The notes under the pieces are model-generated. The model did no database searches, was not told the origin of the DNA, and saw only the letters and a program-made list of their open reading frames with translations. From Bacteroidia bacterium (GTDB lineage Bacteria; Bacteroidota; Bacteroidia; JADZBD01), in the NCBI GenBank assembly GCA_020852255.1, contig JADZBD010000014.1, positions 1 to 47,683 on the forward strand: DNA of 47,683 nucleotides. The letters run 5' to 3'. A program made the position numbers and the translations under genes. Below, piece after piece: positions 16,035 through 24,419 of this stretch (position 1 is its first letter; every line of letters begins with the position of its first letter).

Positions 16035-16259
16035 GTTCGATTTAAGGGCTGCCCGGTTTACTGAAGCGCTGGAATATTTGTCAGGATTATGGCAGACAGC
16101 ATTTTATCAGGTTCGATAAACTTGAACTGAAGGCCCATTTATCGAACTACTGGTTTTTTCTGCGTTCGATATAGGCCCGGCCCGGTTAACTGAACAGAAT
16201 GCTTGTAATGTAACTATCTGAAATGCAGAACTTGACGGTTCGATAAAAAGTTCGATAAT
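16035..16259. repeat. Iteron-like cluster of GTTCGAT sites
   Basis: Six copies of GTTCGATWWW occur at 16035, 16111, 16138 (inverted), 16164, 16238 and 16250. The 16111/16138 pair is a perfect 10-bp inverted repeat GTTCGATAAA...TTTATCGAAC. The copies at 16035 and 16164 each start a longer 31-bp imperfect direct repeat ending CCCGGTTWACTGAA (about 25 of 31 positions agree). The cluster lies in the gene-free stretch 15760-16465 between two DNA-binding protein genes. It may be an origin, an excision/transfer site or an operator array. 15780-15950 is C-rich without clear structure. Confidence 0.6.
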
Positions 16260-16465
16260 GTCCGTTTTAGTCAATTTGAATGATTTCCGGAAAAATCACT
16301 CATTTTCGTCAAAAACTGTCTGATTTTGACTGTTTTATGCTGATTTTTGGTAAAAACATGGCTATTTTAAGCAACGGTCACTTTATTCCAACCCTATAAA
16401 ATCTTCCCTACATTTTGTCATGTCAAAGTTAAATATTACCTTTAGGCATAATTTTTGAGGTGCCT

Positions 16466-17428
16466 ATGACGGTGGATTCAACCAAGCAAAACTTGTTTTC
16501 AGAATTCGTAGGACTTATTCATTACGAAGGACTGAAGCCGCTCATTGAACGGTTAAATGAGAAGCATTTCACTAAGAAGGACTTTCAGGTGACTTATAAA
16601 ACCCTGCATGTTTGGGCAAAGGAGGGCTTGCTTACGGATGACAAGGAAGACCCACGGGACTGGAAGCGGTTCAGTTTTGTAGAGTACGCATGGATGAACA
16701 TTATCATTAAGCTGAAGAATTTTGGAATGTCGACAGAGAAAATTTTATTGACGAAGAAAGTGTTGGCTACTCCCTTCCCTGTGAAAGAGCTTATTGACTC
16801 ATTGGATTATGCTACCGGGGAAGGAATGAAGTATTTAAATAAGCATGAACAGAAGATCATGCAGTCTTTCCCTAATGAATTATTGAAGCTCATAAAGGAA
16901 AGCAAGGACGAACCCACTCCAAAAGACATAGCCGGGCATTTTACCATGCTAACTTTTATTCTTGGTAATTACATCATCACCCGGAATAATGTTTATTTCA
17001 TCATTGACAAGCGGGGTAAAGTATTTCCCTGGGCCGAGGACAAAAGAGATCAGTATATTAAACTTGGATTCGGAGCTATTTTAGAAAAGGATCATATTTC
17101 TATTTCGCTTGCCGGGTTGGTGAGGGATTATATTATGTACGAAAAGATTGAAAATGAAGAGCCAAGATTTCATGTGCTGACAGAAGAAGAACAGGAGGTG
17201 ATAAAATATATAAGAGAAAAAAAACTGAGTGAATTAACCATTCGCTTTGATGGTAATAATAAAATCTCGTTGATCGAAGCAACCGAAAATCTCGACACGG
17301 TGAATGTTGAAGCGCGATACCTCGACCATATATTGAGGCACGGCTACCAGGATATATCCTATACCACCGCAGGAGGGAAGATTGTAAAGTTTCAGCGAAC
17401 AACAAAGAAAAAATTCAAAGCAGCGTAA
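16466..17428 (+). CDS. DNA-binding protein with MerR-like N-terminal domain
   Basis: 320 residues from ATG 16466 (an in-frame GTG lies two codons upstream). The region 'VTYKTLHVWAKEGLL..DWKRFSFVEYAWMNIIIKLKNFGMS' (about 40-95) matches a MerR-type winged helix: first helix, wing, and a helix selecting the DNA. The remaining ~220 residues are unassigned; 'ELTIRFDGNNKISLIEATENLD' and 'YQDISYTTAGGKIVKFQRT' near the end look like a small beta-rich domain. Located between the GTTCGAT cluster and the recombinase, it may regulate or initiate element functions. The role is inferred only from position. Confidence 0.6.
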   Translation: MTVDSTKQNLFSEFVGLIHYEGLKPLIERLNEKHFTKKDFQVTYKTLHVWAKEGLLTDDKEDPRDWKRFSFVEYAWMNIIIKLKNFGMSTEKILLTKKVLATPFPVKELIDSLDYATGEGMKYLNKHEQKIMQSFPNELLKLIKESKDEPTPKDIAGHFTMLTFILGNYIITRNNVYFIIDKRGKVFPWAEDKRDQYIKLGFGAILEKDHISISLAGLVRDYIMYEKIENEEPRFHVLTEEEQEVIKYIREKKLSELTIRFDGNNKISLIEATENLDTVNVEARYLDHILRHGYQDISYTTAGGKIVKFQRTTKKKFKAA

Positions 17429-17509
17429 AATGGGATTGAACAAATCAACCCGGAATATACATCTGTGTGCCAACCGAAAAAAGGAAGCGCATGACAACGA
17501 TGTAAAACC

Positions 17510-17701
17510 ATGTTATCATTAGAAAAATGCAGAGAAGTATTATGCAAAAACGGAAGAACCTACACAGACGAACAAATCAAAACAATTAGAGATTTCTGCT
17601 ACAAACTGGCAGAGATTGAGTACGAAGAATATTTAAACAAAATAAAAAATGAGAAAGCGGGCGATAATCTACACCAGGGTATCTACAGACGAGCAAGCTG
17701 A
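17510..17701 (+). CDS. Small protein preceding the recombinase
   Basis: 63 residues starting MLSLEKCREVLCKNG, then YTDEQIKTIRDFCYKLAEIEYEEYL, mostly helical and charged. Similar short 'MLS-x-E-x-C...TDEQ' proteins often stand directly before serine recombinase genes in Bacteroidota; this is recollection, not a search. Its 3' end overlaps the recombinase start by 53 bases in another frame, which suggests translational coupling. Function is unknown. Confidence 0.55.
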   Translation: MLSLEKCREVLCKNGRTYTDEQIKTIRDFCYKLAEIEYEEYLNKIKNEKAGDNLHQGIYRRAS

Positions 17702-19196
17702 TAGGGGCTACAGTCTGAAAGATCAGGAAGACCGACTCCAAAAATTCTGCTCTTTGAAGGGTATAGACATTGTTCTACATTTTCAAGATGATCATTCTGC
17801 AAAAACATTTGACCGGCCAGAGTTTAAAAAACTTCTTGACTTTGCAAAGAAAAACCGGGCTGATGTTGACTTGCTTTTGTTTATCAAGTGGGATAGGTTT
17901 TCCCGAAATGCCGGGGATTCCTATTACATGATAAGTCAGTTCCGTAAACTCGGCATTGAATGCCAGGCAATCGAGCAGCCATTGGATTTATCTGTTCCCG
18001 AAAACAAGATGATGCTCGCTTTTTATCTTGCGGCACCTGAAGTGGAAAATGACAGGCGTTCCATCAATACCATTAATGGAATGCGAAGAGCAATGAAGGA
18101 GGGCCGGTGGATGAATAAAGCCCCTATCGGGTATAAGAATTCGCGGGATGAAAGAGGAGGCTCAATCATTATTCCGAGTAAAGATGCTCCGCTTGTCAGG
18201 GAGGCGTTTGCTGAAATGAGTACCGGGGCTTATCTGATGGAGGAAGTGCGTAAGAAATTACTGAGGAAGGGGTTCAAGTGCTGCAAGAACAATTTCCCAA
18301 ACCTCTTGAAAAATCCTGTTTATATCGGAAAGATTTTGATCCCGGCATTAAAGGATGAAGAAGCGCAGGTAGTCCAGGGAATTCATCAACCGTTAATTGA
18401 TGATGATACTTTTTATACTGTTCAAAATATTCTGAACGGAAGAAAAAAATTCATCTATCACGACAAACAGCGCGAACAACTCCCCCTCCGTGGGTTCCTG
18501 TACTGTAAAAAGTGCGGCAGGAAACTTACCGGCAGTGGCTCAAAAGGGAATGGAGGTAAGTATTTCTATTATCACTGTACGAAGGGATGTAATGAGCGGT
18601 TCAAAGCCGAGGAGGCCAATGGCGTTTTCCTTGATGAATTGGCCAAGCTCCGCGCAGATGATACCGTGATTACCTTCCATTATGAGGTTTTGAAGGATGT
18701 GTTTTATTCCCGGCAGAAAGGGCAATCCAGTTCCACTATCAAGCTCAAAGAAGAAATTGCTAAGAATTCTGTAAGGGCAAATGCCGCCCAAACGCTGCTT
18801 TTAGATGGCGGTCTCGACATTATGGAGTATAAAGCCATTAAGAAGCGCTACGAGGAAGCTAATGCGGAATTACAGCGGGAATTGGCGCGAATTGAGTTGG
18901 CGGATGGCAACTTCTTGCGTTATTTGGAGTATGACACCAACCTGTTCAGGGGTATCGACCGTTACTTTGCGAAAACTAATAGTGTGAACGTAAAACAGAA
19001 GATCCTAAGTTCATTTTTTCCTTACCCTGTTACTTACGAAAACGGGGCAGTTCGAACCAAACAGTTATGCCCTACAGTGGAGGCGCTTTGCCCAAACCAC
19101 GGGGCTTTCAGCGGAAATAAAAAAGGGCCGGAAACTAATTTTTGTCTCCAGCCCAATTGGGCTCCCCCTCTTGGGCTCGAACCAAGGACCCCATGA
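17649..19196 (+). CDS. Large serine recombinase (integrase)
   Basis: 515 residues. The resolvase domain (about 3-150) carries YTRVSTDEQ with catalytic Ser12 and the arginine motif KWDRFSRN. The recombinase domain follows (KAPIGYKN, LLKNPVYIGKI), then a zinc ribbon at about 285-317 (CKKCGRKLTG...HCTKGC) and a helical stretch near 390-420. The last ~25 codons are read from the hairpin core and from the antisense of tRNA-Asn (ending WAPPLGLEPRTP), so the present C-terminus is set by the integration site. It probably catalyses integration and excision at the tRNA 3' end. The intact catalytic residues suggest activity. Confidence 0.9.
   Translation: MRKRAIIYTRVSTDEQADRGYSLKDQEDRLQKFCSLKGIDIVLHFQDDHSAKTFDRPEFKKLLDFAKKNRADVDLLLFIKWDRFSRNAGDSYYMISQFRKLGIECQAIEQPLDLSVPENKMMLAFYLAAPEVENDRRSINTINGMRRAMKEGRWMNKAPIGYKNSRDERGGSIIIPSKDAPLVREAFAEMSTGAYLMEEVRKKLLRKGFKCCKNNFPNLLKNPVYIGKILIPALKDEEAQVVQGIHQPLIDDDTFYTVQNILNGRKKFIYHDKQREQLPLRGFLYCKKCGRKLTGSGSKGNGGKYFYYHCTKGCNERFKAEEANGVFLDELAKLRADDTVITFHYEVLKDVFYSRQKGQSSSTIKLKEEIAKNSVRANAAQTLLLDGGLDIMEYKAIKKRYEEANAELQRELARIELADGNFLRYLEYDTNLFRGIDRYFAKTNSVNVKQKILSSFFPYPVTYENGAVRTKQLCPTVEALCPNHGAFSGNKKGPETNFCLQPNWAPPLGLEPRTP
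19119..19154 (-). terminator. Intrinsic terminator of tRNA-Asn
   Basis: On the minus strand GGGCTGGAGAC pairs along 11 positions (two G-U) with GTTTCCGGCCC around a loop of eight or more A/T-rich bases. Six T follow (plus-strand A run 19119-19124). It begins 7 bases after the tRNA discriminator base. Confidence 0.8.
19125..19168. repeat. Att-like core, right copy (putative attR)
   Basis: This 44-bp core starts GGGCCGGAAACTAATTTTTG and ends GGGCTCCCCC. It combines the tRNA-Asn terminator with the last seven bases of the tRNA gene (plus-strand 19162-19168). Related copies are at 3497 and 7237. The recombinase reading frame passes through it without a stop. Confidence 0.55.
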
Positions 19197-19235
19197 TTAA
19201 CAGTCATGTGCTCTAACCAGCTGAGCTAAGGAGGA
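19162..19235 (-). tRNA. tRNA-Asn (anticodon GTT)
   Basis: The minus-strand sequence folds as a complete cloverleaf of 74 bases. The acceptor stem is TCCTCCT/AGGGGGA with discriminator G. The D arm is AGCTCAGCTGGTTAGAGC. The anticodon stem CATGA/TCATG holds GTT, and the T arm is CTTGG-TTCGAGC-CCAAG. CCA is not encoded. The 3' half is the integration target of the element to its left; the gene remains intact. Confidence 0.95.
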
Positions 19236-19451
19236 ATTTATTTATTCTGGTACATTAAGAAACACCTTTGCGTTAGCCGGGGTGTTTTAAAGGATTGCAA
19301 ATTTAGGTATTGAAGGGGGATTTGCAAAAAAATATTTTCCATACAAGTAGTTGTATTTCAGATGAGTACTCGTGATTTCTGTATTTAAGAACACGCACTT
19401 TCTATGAAGCTTGCGAATATATACGTAAATTGGATTTAAAATCTCAGGGCT

Positions 19452-21224
19452 ATGAAATCAAAGATCCTCCTGCTCCAACTTTTCGTGTTTGTGTCCTCCG
19501 TGGCCCAGATCAATGTAACTAACCTGGGAATGTCCGGCAATATGTTCACATCTGCATTTGGAACGAAAACCTATCTCTGGGCAGATCCAAATCTGAACAC
19601 CATCGTGTATATTCATCGAGGCGGAACTCCAACAGGCGATCCCAATACGGGCTACTTGCGCTACGACATTTCCAAAGATGGAGGAGCGTCCTGGACTAGC
19701 AATGTGGGTCCGGTTTTTACCACACCACTTAATAATCATGCCGCGAGATATCCTCAATGTGTTATTTACAATCCTCCTTCAAATACTGTTCCTGATAGCG
19801 CATTTCTTGCCTATTATGCCCCTTGTGCTAATCCATCGTATTGGAATTCCCAGGTTTATGGGAGATCTCAGATCGGGGGAAACATGCTTAGCACCCAGCG
19901 TGCTGATACGTTCAATGCCGGATTTACCGGTTTTGTCCCGGAAGAATTTTTTGTCACGCAGCAAGGTATTGCCTGGCTAAGCGATCTTTCCTGTGATTCG
20001 AACAGCGGAGACTACCGTGATTCGATACTTCTTTACAAAGGAGTTTGGAATACCAGCACCAATGATTTTGACTATACCCGCTCACGCTTGTATATGCCAT
20101 TGAACCAACAACCCACCAATCTTATTAATTCCGTCGCGTATGGAGATCATCGCTTGTCCTATGCACCCAATGGCAACACCGGATATCTGGTAGTACTCGG
20201 ACATAACGCATCGTTCAGCTCTATAGATTCTTCTTACTATCCGATCATCTGTAAAACAACAAACGGCGGGCAAAACTGGACCAGTCCCGTGAATGTCTCC
20301 TTGTCTGGTGTAGGCGCATTGCTGGGAGTTTCGGCACCCACATACACTACCGGTACGGAATTAGACATGGTTGTGGATATGAACGGGAATCCTCACATCA
20401 TTTTTGCGGCCGGCATTTCCAATGGTTCCTGGGGGATGGACACGACGTATGGAAACTGGGGAATGTTTGAACTCTGGAGTCCAAATGGAGGAAGTACATG
20501 GAACATGACTTTGTTACATAAACCGCATCGCCAATATTATTTTTTCGACGCGAGCAGCACCATTGAAGAATATACTCGTCCGCAGGCAAGCATGAACTGG
20601 GCTGGTAACAAAGTGTTTTTTACCTGGTATGTTACAGATACCACCCTTAACAATGTGGGAGGGAACAGCAAACCGGATGCATTTGTAAAGGCCGTAGATG
20701 TGGTATCCGGACTATGGACCGACAGTGTAAACGTATCTGCCGGAGTAACGAACGCTTCAGGAGAAATGACCTTTGGTGTGACTTCGTATTATGTTTTAAC
20801 TCCCACCTCCACGGATTACGAAGTGCCCATTGCATTCAACCGGGCAACGGTGCCTACAGATTTGTTTCAGCCGGGACAACATAAATACCTGGGCAATTTC
20901 CGATTCAATAACGCTGACTTCAATAAATTAGGGAATACCGTAACCACAGGCATTTTTTCTTACGGAAACAACTTTCAGGGTACTATACTCGCTTATCCCA
21001 ATCCATTTACAAACCGTATTGTTTTAATCGGACTTGAATCCCTATTGCAGGGACAAGAGAAAGCGCAGGTTACCATTCTCAACACTTTAGGGGAGAACAT
21101 GGCTGCATTTGAGGTCACAAATCAAAACCCTCAGTTTGAGGTACAGGATTTACCCAACGGAGTGTACTTTGTTCAGGTACAAAGTACTGTAGGAAAGGTT
21201 ACGGTTAAGGTTGTGAAGCGATAA
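19452..21224 (+). CDS. Secreted protein with T9SS C-terminal domain (BNR/sialidase-like body)
   Basis: 590 residues with a signal peptide (MKSKILLLQLFVFVSSVAQ). The body has Asp-box-like segments (SKDGGASWTSN, KTTNGGQNWTSP) spaced as in BNR/sialidase propellers, with no visible full set of sialidase catalytic residues. The last ~75 residues are a type A sorting domain (AYPNPFTNRI, NTLGENMA, GVYFVQ). It is the first chromosomal gene right of the tRNA and appears monocistronic. Ligand unknown. Confidence 0.82.
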   Translation: MKSKILLLQLFVFVSSVAQINVTNLGMSGNMFTSAFGTKTYLWADPNLNTIVYIHRGGTPTGDPNTGYLRYDISKDGGASWTSNVGPVFTTPLNNHAARYPQCVIYNPPSNTVPDSAFLAYYAPCANPSYWNSQVYGRSQIGGNMLSTQRADTFNAGFTGFVPEEFFVTQQGIAWLSDLSCDSNSGDYRDSILLYKGVWNTSTNDFDYTRSRLYMPLNQQPTNLINSVAYGDHRLSYAPNGNTGYLVVLGHNASFSSIDSSYYPIICKTTNGGQNWTSPVNVSLSGVGALLGVSAPTYTTGTELDMVVDMNGNPHIIFAAGISNGSWGMDTTYGNWGMFELWSPNGGSTWNMTLLHKPHRQYYFFDASSTIEEYTRPQASMNWAGNKVFFTWYVTDTTLNNVGGNSKPDAFVKAVDVVSGLWTDSVNVSAGVTNASGEMTFGVTSYYVLTPTSTDYEVPIAFNRATVPTDLFQPGQHKYLGNFRFNNADFNKLGNTVTTGIFSYGNNFQGTILAYPNPFTNRIVLIGLESLLQGQEKAQVTILNTLGENMAAFEVTNQNPQFEVQDLPNGVYFVQVQSTVGKVTVKVVKR

Positions 21225-21496
21225 GCAAGGCTCTGACAATTCCACTGAAGTAATATAAACAGGAAGGAATATTATAACCAGGGGGTATGTTTTGGTATTA
21301 GTTAACTTCCATCTTTCGTATTGTGAACCTACAATAGCGAGCTTGCCGAACGGCCGAACCAAGCCCAAGAGAGGCAGCTCCGTTAGACAAGTCGTTAGTT
21401 TTGGTGGCTTTTTTGTTTTAACTGATGTGTAAGAAATTGTATTATTGATTCATTCTCATGAATTTTATACGCACATTGTTCTGATCTGATTCCGGA

Positions 21497-21799
21497 ATGA
21501 CTCCTATCCACATCTACATCCTCTTCTCTGTCCGTGCTGATAAATTTTACATTGGCAGAGCGCAGAACCCGTGGAAGCGCCTTGAAATGCATAACAACGG
21601 GGAAATGGAAAAGTTTACGGGGAAATACAAAGACTGGCAATTGCTGGCCGTCTTCGAAGTACGGGGCAGCAGCGGCGACGCGGAAAAAATCGAACGATAC
21701 CTTAAAACCCAGGCAGAGGAGGAACTGATTGTGAAAATGGTAAAACCTGACTATACCCCCAAGGGTCCTTTGGAAAAATTGTACCGGGTGGAACGCTGA
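21497..21799 (+). CDS. GIY-YIG domain nuclease-like protein
   Basis: 100 residues, essentially one GIY-YIG domain. The motif appears as HIYILFS...DKFYIGRA near residues 5-21; RLEMHNNG and a Glu-rich helix (DAEKIERYLK) follow. Such single-domain YhbQ/UPF0213-type proteins are common in Bacteroidota and may process branched or damaged DNA; precise function is unclear. The stop lies directly beside the convergent stop of the next gene (21801). The spacer before it (21225-21496) shows no gene. Confidence 0.85.
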   Translation: MTPIHIYILFSVRADKFYIGRAQNPWKRLEMHNNGEMEKFTGKYKDWQLLAVFEVRGSSGDAEKIERYLKTQAEEELIVKMVKPDYTPKGPLEKLYRVER

Positions 21800-21800
21800 T

Positions 21801-24200
21801 CTACCGGATCACACTCACGTGACCCACAAATTCATGTTTCTTCGCATGGTGGTCATATACGATTACTTTCCATACGTACACGTCCTCCTGAACGATCCTC
21901 CCTGATCCGCCCTGAACTTTTCCGTCCCACCCCAGCGTGGGGTCTGTTGTTTCAAAAATGCGATTGCCCCAGCGGTCATAGATGTAGAGTTCATATTTCC
22001 CCATATCCCACATAATTCCCCTGGGAAGAAATACCTGATTGTTGCCGTCGCCATTTGGCGTGATGGCATTCGGAGCATAGAATGTGAAATCTTCCTCCAC
22101 TACTACCGTAAGGAAAATGGTATCTGAGCAATTTCCGTTCGTCACAATCAGGGTTACGGTGTATGTGCCGGGTGCGCTGTATGTGAAACTTGGATTCTGC
22201 TGGGTAGAGGTAGAATTATTCGGATCACCAAAGTACCATTGCCAGGCCGTGGCATTGCTGCTGCCGTCAGTGAAATAAACCGTAGGATTGCTTACTGAAG
22301 CAGGCTGCGGACTCGCGGAGAAATTCGCCGTGGGCTGAGGCTGCACGATCACCATAGCGGTATGCGTTACGGTTCCCGGACATCCCGATGCGTCGGTGAT
22401 GGTTAGTGTTACATTATAAGTTCCCGGAACAGGGTAGCAGTAAACGGGATTGCAGTTCGTGGAATTTCCGCCATCGCCAAAATCCCACATACAGGTGGTT
22501 GCTGAAGGGGAGGTGTTCGAGAACGTTACACACAAAGGTGCGCATCCCACCGTGTCGATTCCTGAGAACGTCGCCACCGCCGGATTGGTTGGTGCAATGT
22601 TGGCAGTGGTGGTAGCAGTGCATCCATTAGCATCCGTAACAGTAATGGTATAAATACCCACGCCTAGGCCTGTTGCGCTGCTGCCATTTCCGCCATTTGG
22701 CGCCCAGTTATAAGTGTAAGCACCATTCCCACCACCCGCAGAAACCGTTGCAGAGCCGTTGTTTTGCCCGCAGGCTGTGGGAACGGTGTTGGTGGTGTTC
22801 AGGGTTAATTGCGGAGGTTGGGTGATGGTAATTGTTTGCGATGAGGTACATCCGTTGGCATCGGTAACCGTGAATGTGTAAGTGCCGGCACTAAGTCCTG
22901 TGGCGTTGGTTGTTGTTCCGCCTGAAGGACTCCAGTTGTAATTGAAGGGACCTGTGCCTCCGGTTACCGTAATATTTATACTGCCGTTGTTTTGTCCGAA
23001 GCAGGGAATATTAGTTTGGTTAGCTACCGCTGTGGAAATGTTCCCCGGATTACCCACCGTTACAGTGGCCGTACCGGTGCATCCGTTGGGATCAGAAATC
23101 GTTACCGTGTAAACTCCGGAAGAAAGTCCTGTGGCAGTTTGTCCGGTTTGATTTCCCGGTGACCACAGATAGGTGAAGGGTCCCGGCCCTGTGGGCGTTG
23201 CGGTAGCCGTGCCCGTATTTCCTGAACAGGAAGAGGGTGTGGAAACTGTGGCAATCTGAAGCCCGCCTACCGTAACCGTGGTAGTTGCCGTTACGGTGAT
23301 GGTTCCGCTGCAGGTTTGGTTTGTAACTACTGCGGTGTAGGTAGTGGTAGTGGTGGGACAAACATTCAGGGTGGGAGTATTTCCCACTACATTGTTATTC
23401 CCGTCCAGCCACGAAAAGGTATACTGCGGGGCGCCATTGGGTGTGAAACGCTGTGCATCGTTGGCGGCATTCCACTGCGTGGGAAAATTTCTTCCGGGTA
23501 CAATAACCCCTGCCGTGCCGGTTTGGTTATTCAACCCTTCAATGGCCGCTCCTCCGTTCCATGTGGTGCAGGTGGGCTTGTTCTGAATGTAAATATCAAT
23601 AACATTGGTTGTTTCGTATAAAACAGTCTGATGCGTTGCAATGAGATTATTGCAGGAAAACATCGGAATCTGGTAGAAGGATACTACAAGATATCTGCAG
23701 GGAGCTGTGCCGCCGATCTGCCAGTAAATAGTTCCGCCCACGCCCGGATCAATATCATGCCAGGGTCCCATAATGCAATTAAGCATATCCGGATCCATGT
23801 TGGAAGGCATTGCGGTGGAAATAGGCCATGTATTGTAGCCATTGGCATTCGCCAAATCGAATGATACCAGTCCGTTGGATCCGATCAGACATTGTGTGTA
23901 GGTATTTCCGTAATACTCGAAACAGAATGGAAGGTTTACCACCGCTGACCATACATCATCTATCCCAACCAGAATGGGTGTGCCTACATTATACGGGTAA
24001 GGACTATAGGGAATTGACGCAACAGTATATCCCGTGGTGGCTACCGTGCCCTGGATTGTGGCTGTAATATTGGTACACCCGCTGCAGATCGTTTGATTAG
24101 GCCCCGTGACCACGCTCGGACATGCAGGAGTTTGAGCCGGCAACACTGCCGGTAGTATTCCCAGCAACACCGGGATCAGGTATTTCAAGATGCTATGCAT
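21801..24200 (-). CDS. Surface protein with SprB repeats, PKD domains and CHU_C (T9SS type B) C-terminus
   Basis: 799 residues. Signal peptide to about 22 (LPAVLPAQ). After a ~300-residue N-terminal region of unknown fold (Cys-rich, with WHDIDPGVGG), three SprB-type repeats of ~73 residues run from about 325 to 545 (pattern GTYTFTVTDANGC). Two PKD domains follow (WDFGDGG...YPVPGTYNVTLTITD and WYFGDPN...YSAPGTYTVTL). The last ~90 residues are the gliding-motility-associated domain (ITPNGDGNNQVF, YDRWGNRIF, GWDGK) used for T9SS export. Probably an adhesin-like surface protein. Confidence 0.88.
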   Translation of the reverse strand: MHSILKYLIPVLLGILPAVLPAQTPACPSVVTGPNQTICSGCTNITATIQGTVATTGYTVASIPYSPYPYNVGTPILVGIDDVWSAVVNLPFCFEYYGNTYTQCLIGSNGLVSFDLANANGYNTWPISTAMPSNMDPDMLNCIMGPWHDIDPGVGGTIYWQIGGTAPCRYLVVSFYQIPMFSCNNLIATHQTVLYETTNVIDIYIQNKPTCTTWNGGAAIEGLNNQTGTAGVIVPGRNFPTQWNAANDAQRFTPNGAPQYTFSWLDGNNNVVGNTPTLNVCPTTTTTYTAVVTNQTCSGTITVTATTTVTVGGLQIATVSTPSSCSGNTGTATATPTGPGPFTYLWSPGNQTGQTATGLSSGVYTVTISDPNGCTGTATVTVGNPGNISTAVANQTNIPCFGQNNGSINITVTGGTGPFNYNWSPSGGTTTNATGLSAGTYTFTVTDANGCTSSQTITITQPPQLTLNTTNTVPTACGQNNGSATVSAGGGNGAYTYNWAPNGGNGSSATGLGVGIYTITVTDANGCTATTTANIAPTNPAVATFSGIDTVGCAPLCVTFSNTSPSATTCMWDFGDGGNSTNCNPVYCYPVPGTYNVTLTITDASGCPGTVTHTAMVIVQPQPTANFSASPQPASVSNPTVYFTDGSSNATAWQWYFGDPNNSTSTQQNPSFTYSAPGTYTVTLIVTNGNCSDTIFLTVVVEEDFTFYAPNAITPNGDGNNQVFLPRGIMWDMGKYELYIYDRWGNRIFETTDPTLGWDGKVQGGSGRIVQEDVYVWKVIVYDHHAKKHEFVGHVSVIR

Positions 24201-24419
24201 GTACCTCTGTCAGACACAGACTTTTCTGTTGATGTTGCATTGCTCTGCGTAACTTATTCGGTGAAAACCAGTAAGTTACGAATTTACGATACTATTTTCA
24301 TTTTTCCAATGACTATCCTGCTGAATTTGTAAAACTTCGAAATCGGTTTAGTCCCTGCAACCCCCGTTACATAAACATTCTCTTTTTGGTACATTTACCA
24401 AATTGACGCCTCGTTCCGC

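Larger units (their letters stand above)
7283..19168. mobile_element. Putative serine-recombinase integrative element at tRNA-Asn
   Basis: The bounds are inferred from two related 44-45 bp cores. The left one ends at 7281; the right one ends at 19168 inside the tRNA-Asn 3' end. A large serine recombinase sits at the right end and two small DNA-binding proteins lie inside, as expected for an integrative element. Cargo includes a broken hsdR, a metalloprotease/deaminase operon, XRE-ImmA regulators and a ubiquitin-like cassette. No relaxase, conjugation or phage structural genes are visible, so transfer would need help. Exact ends are uncertain because the cores are imperfect copies. Confidence 0.6.

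Noticed and set aside
19125-19196. C-terminal peptide WAPPLGLEPRTP as a functional recombinase domain
   Set aside because: It is translated from the terminator and the antisense strand of tRNA-Asn; this ending reflects the integration site rather than a protein domain.
21225-21496. Possible second tRNA or small RNA in the spacer near 21330-21410
   Set aside because: The segment has short GC-rich inverted pieces, but no cloverleaf, TTCGA arm or anticodon arm could be drawn.
22600-23250. DNA-level tandem repeats shared with 26160-27040
   Set aside because: The similarity is explained by SprB-type protein repeats in two CHU_C proteins and not by a mobile or regulatory repeat.
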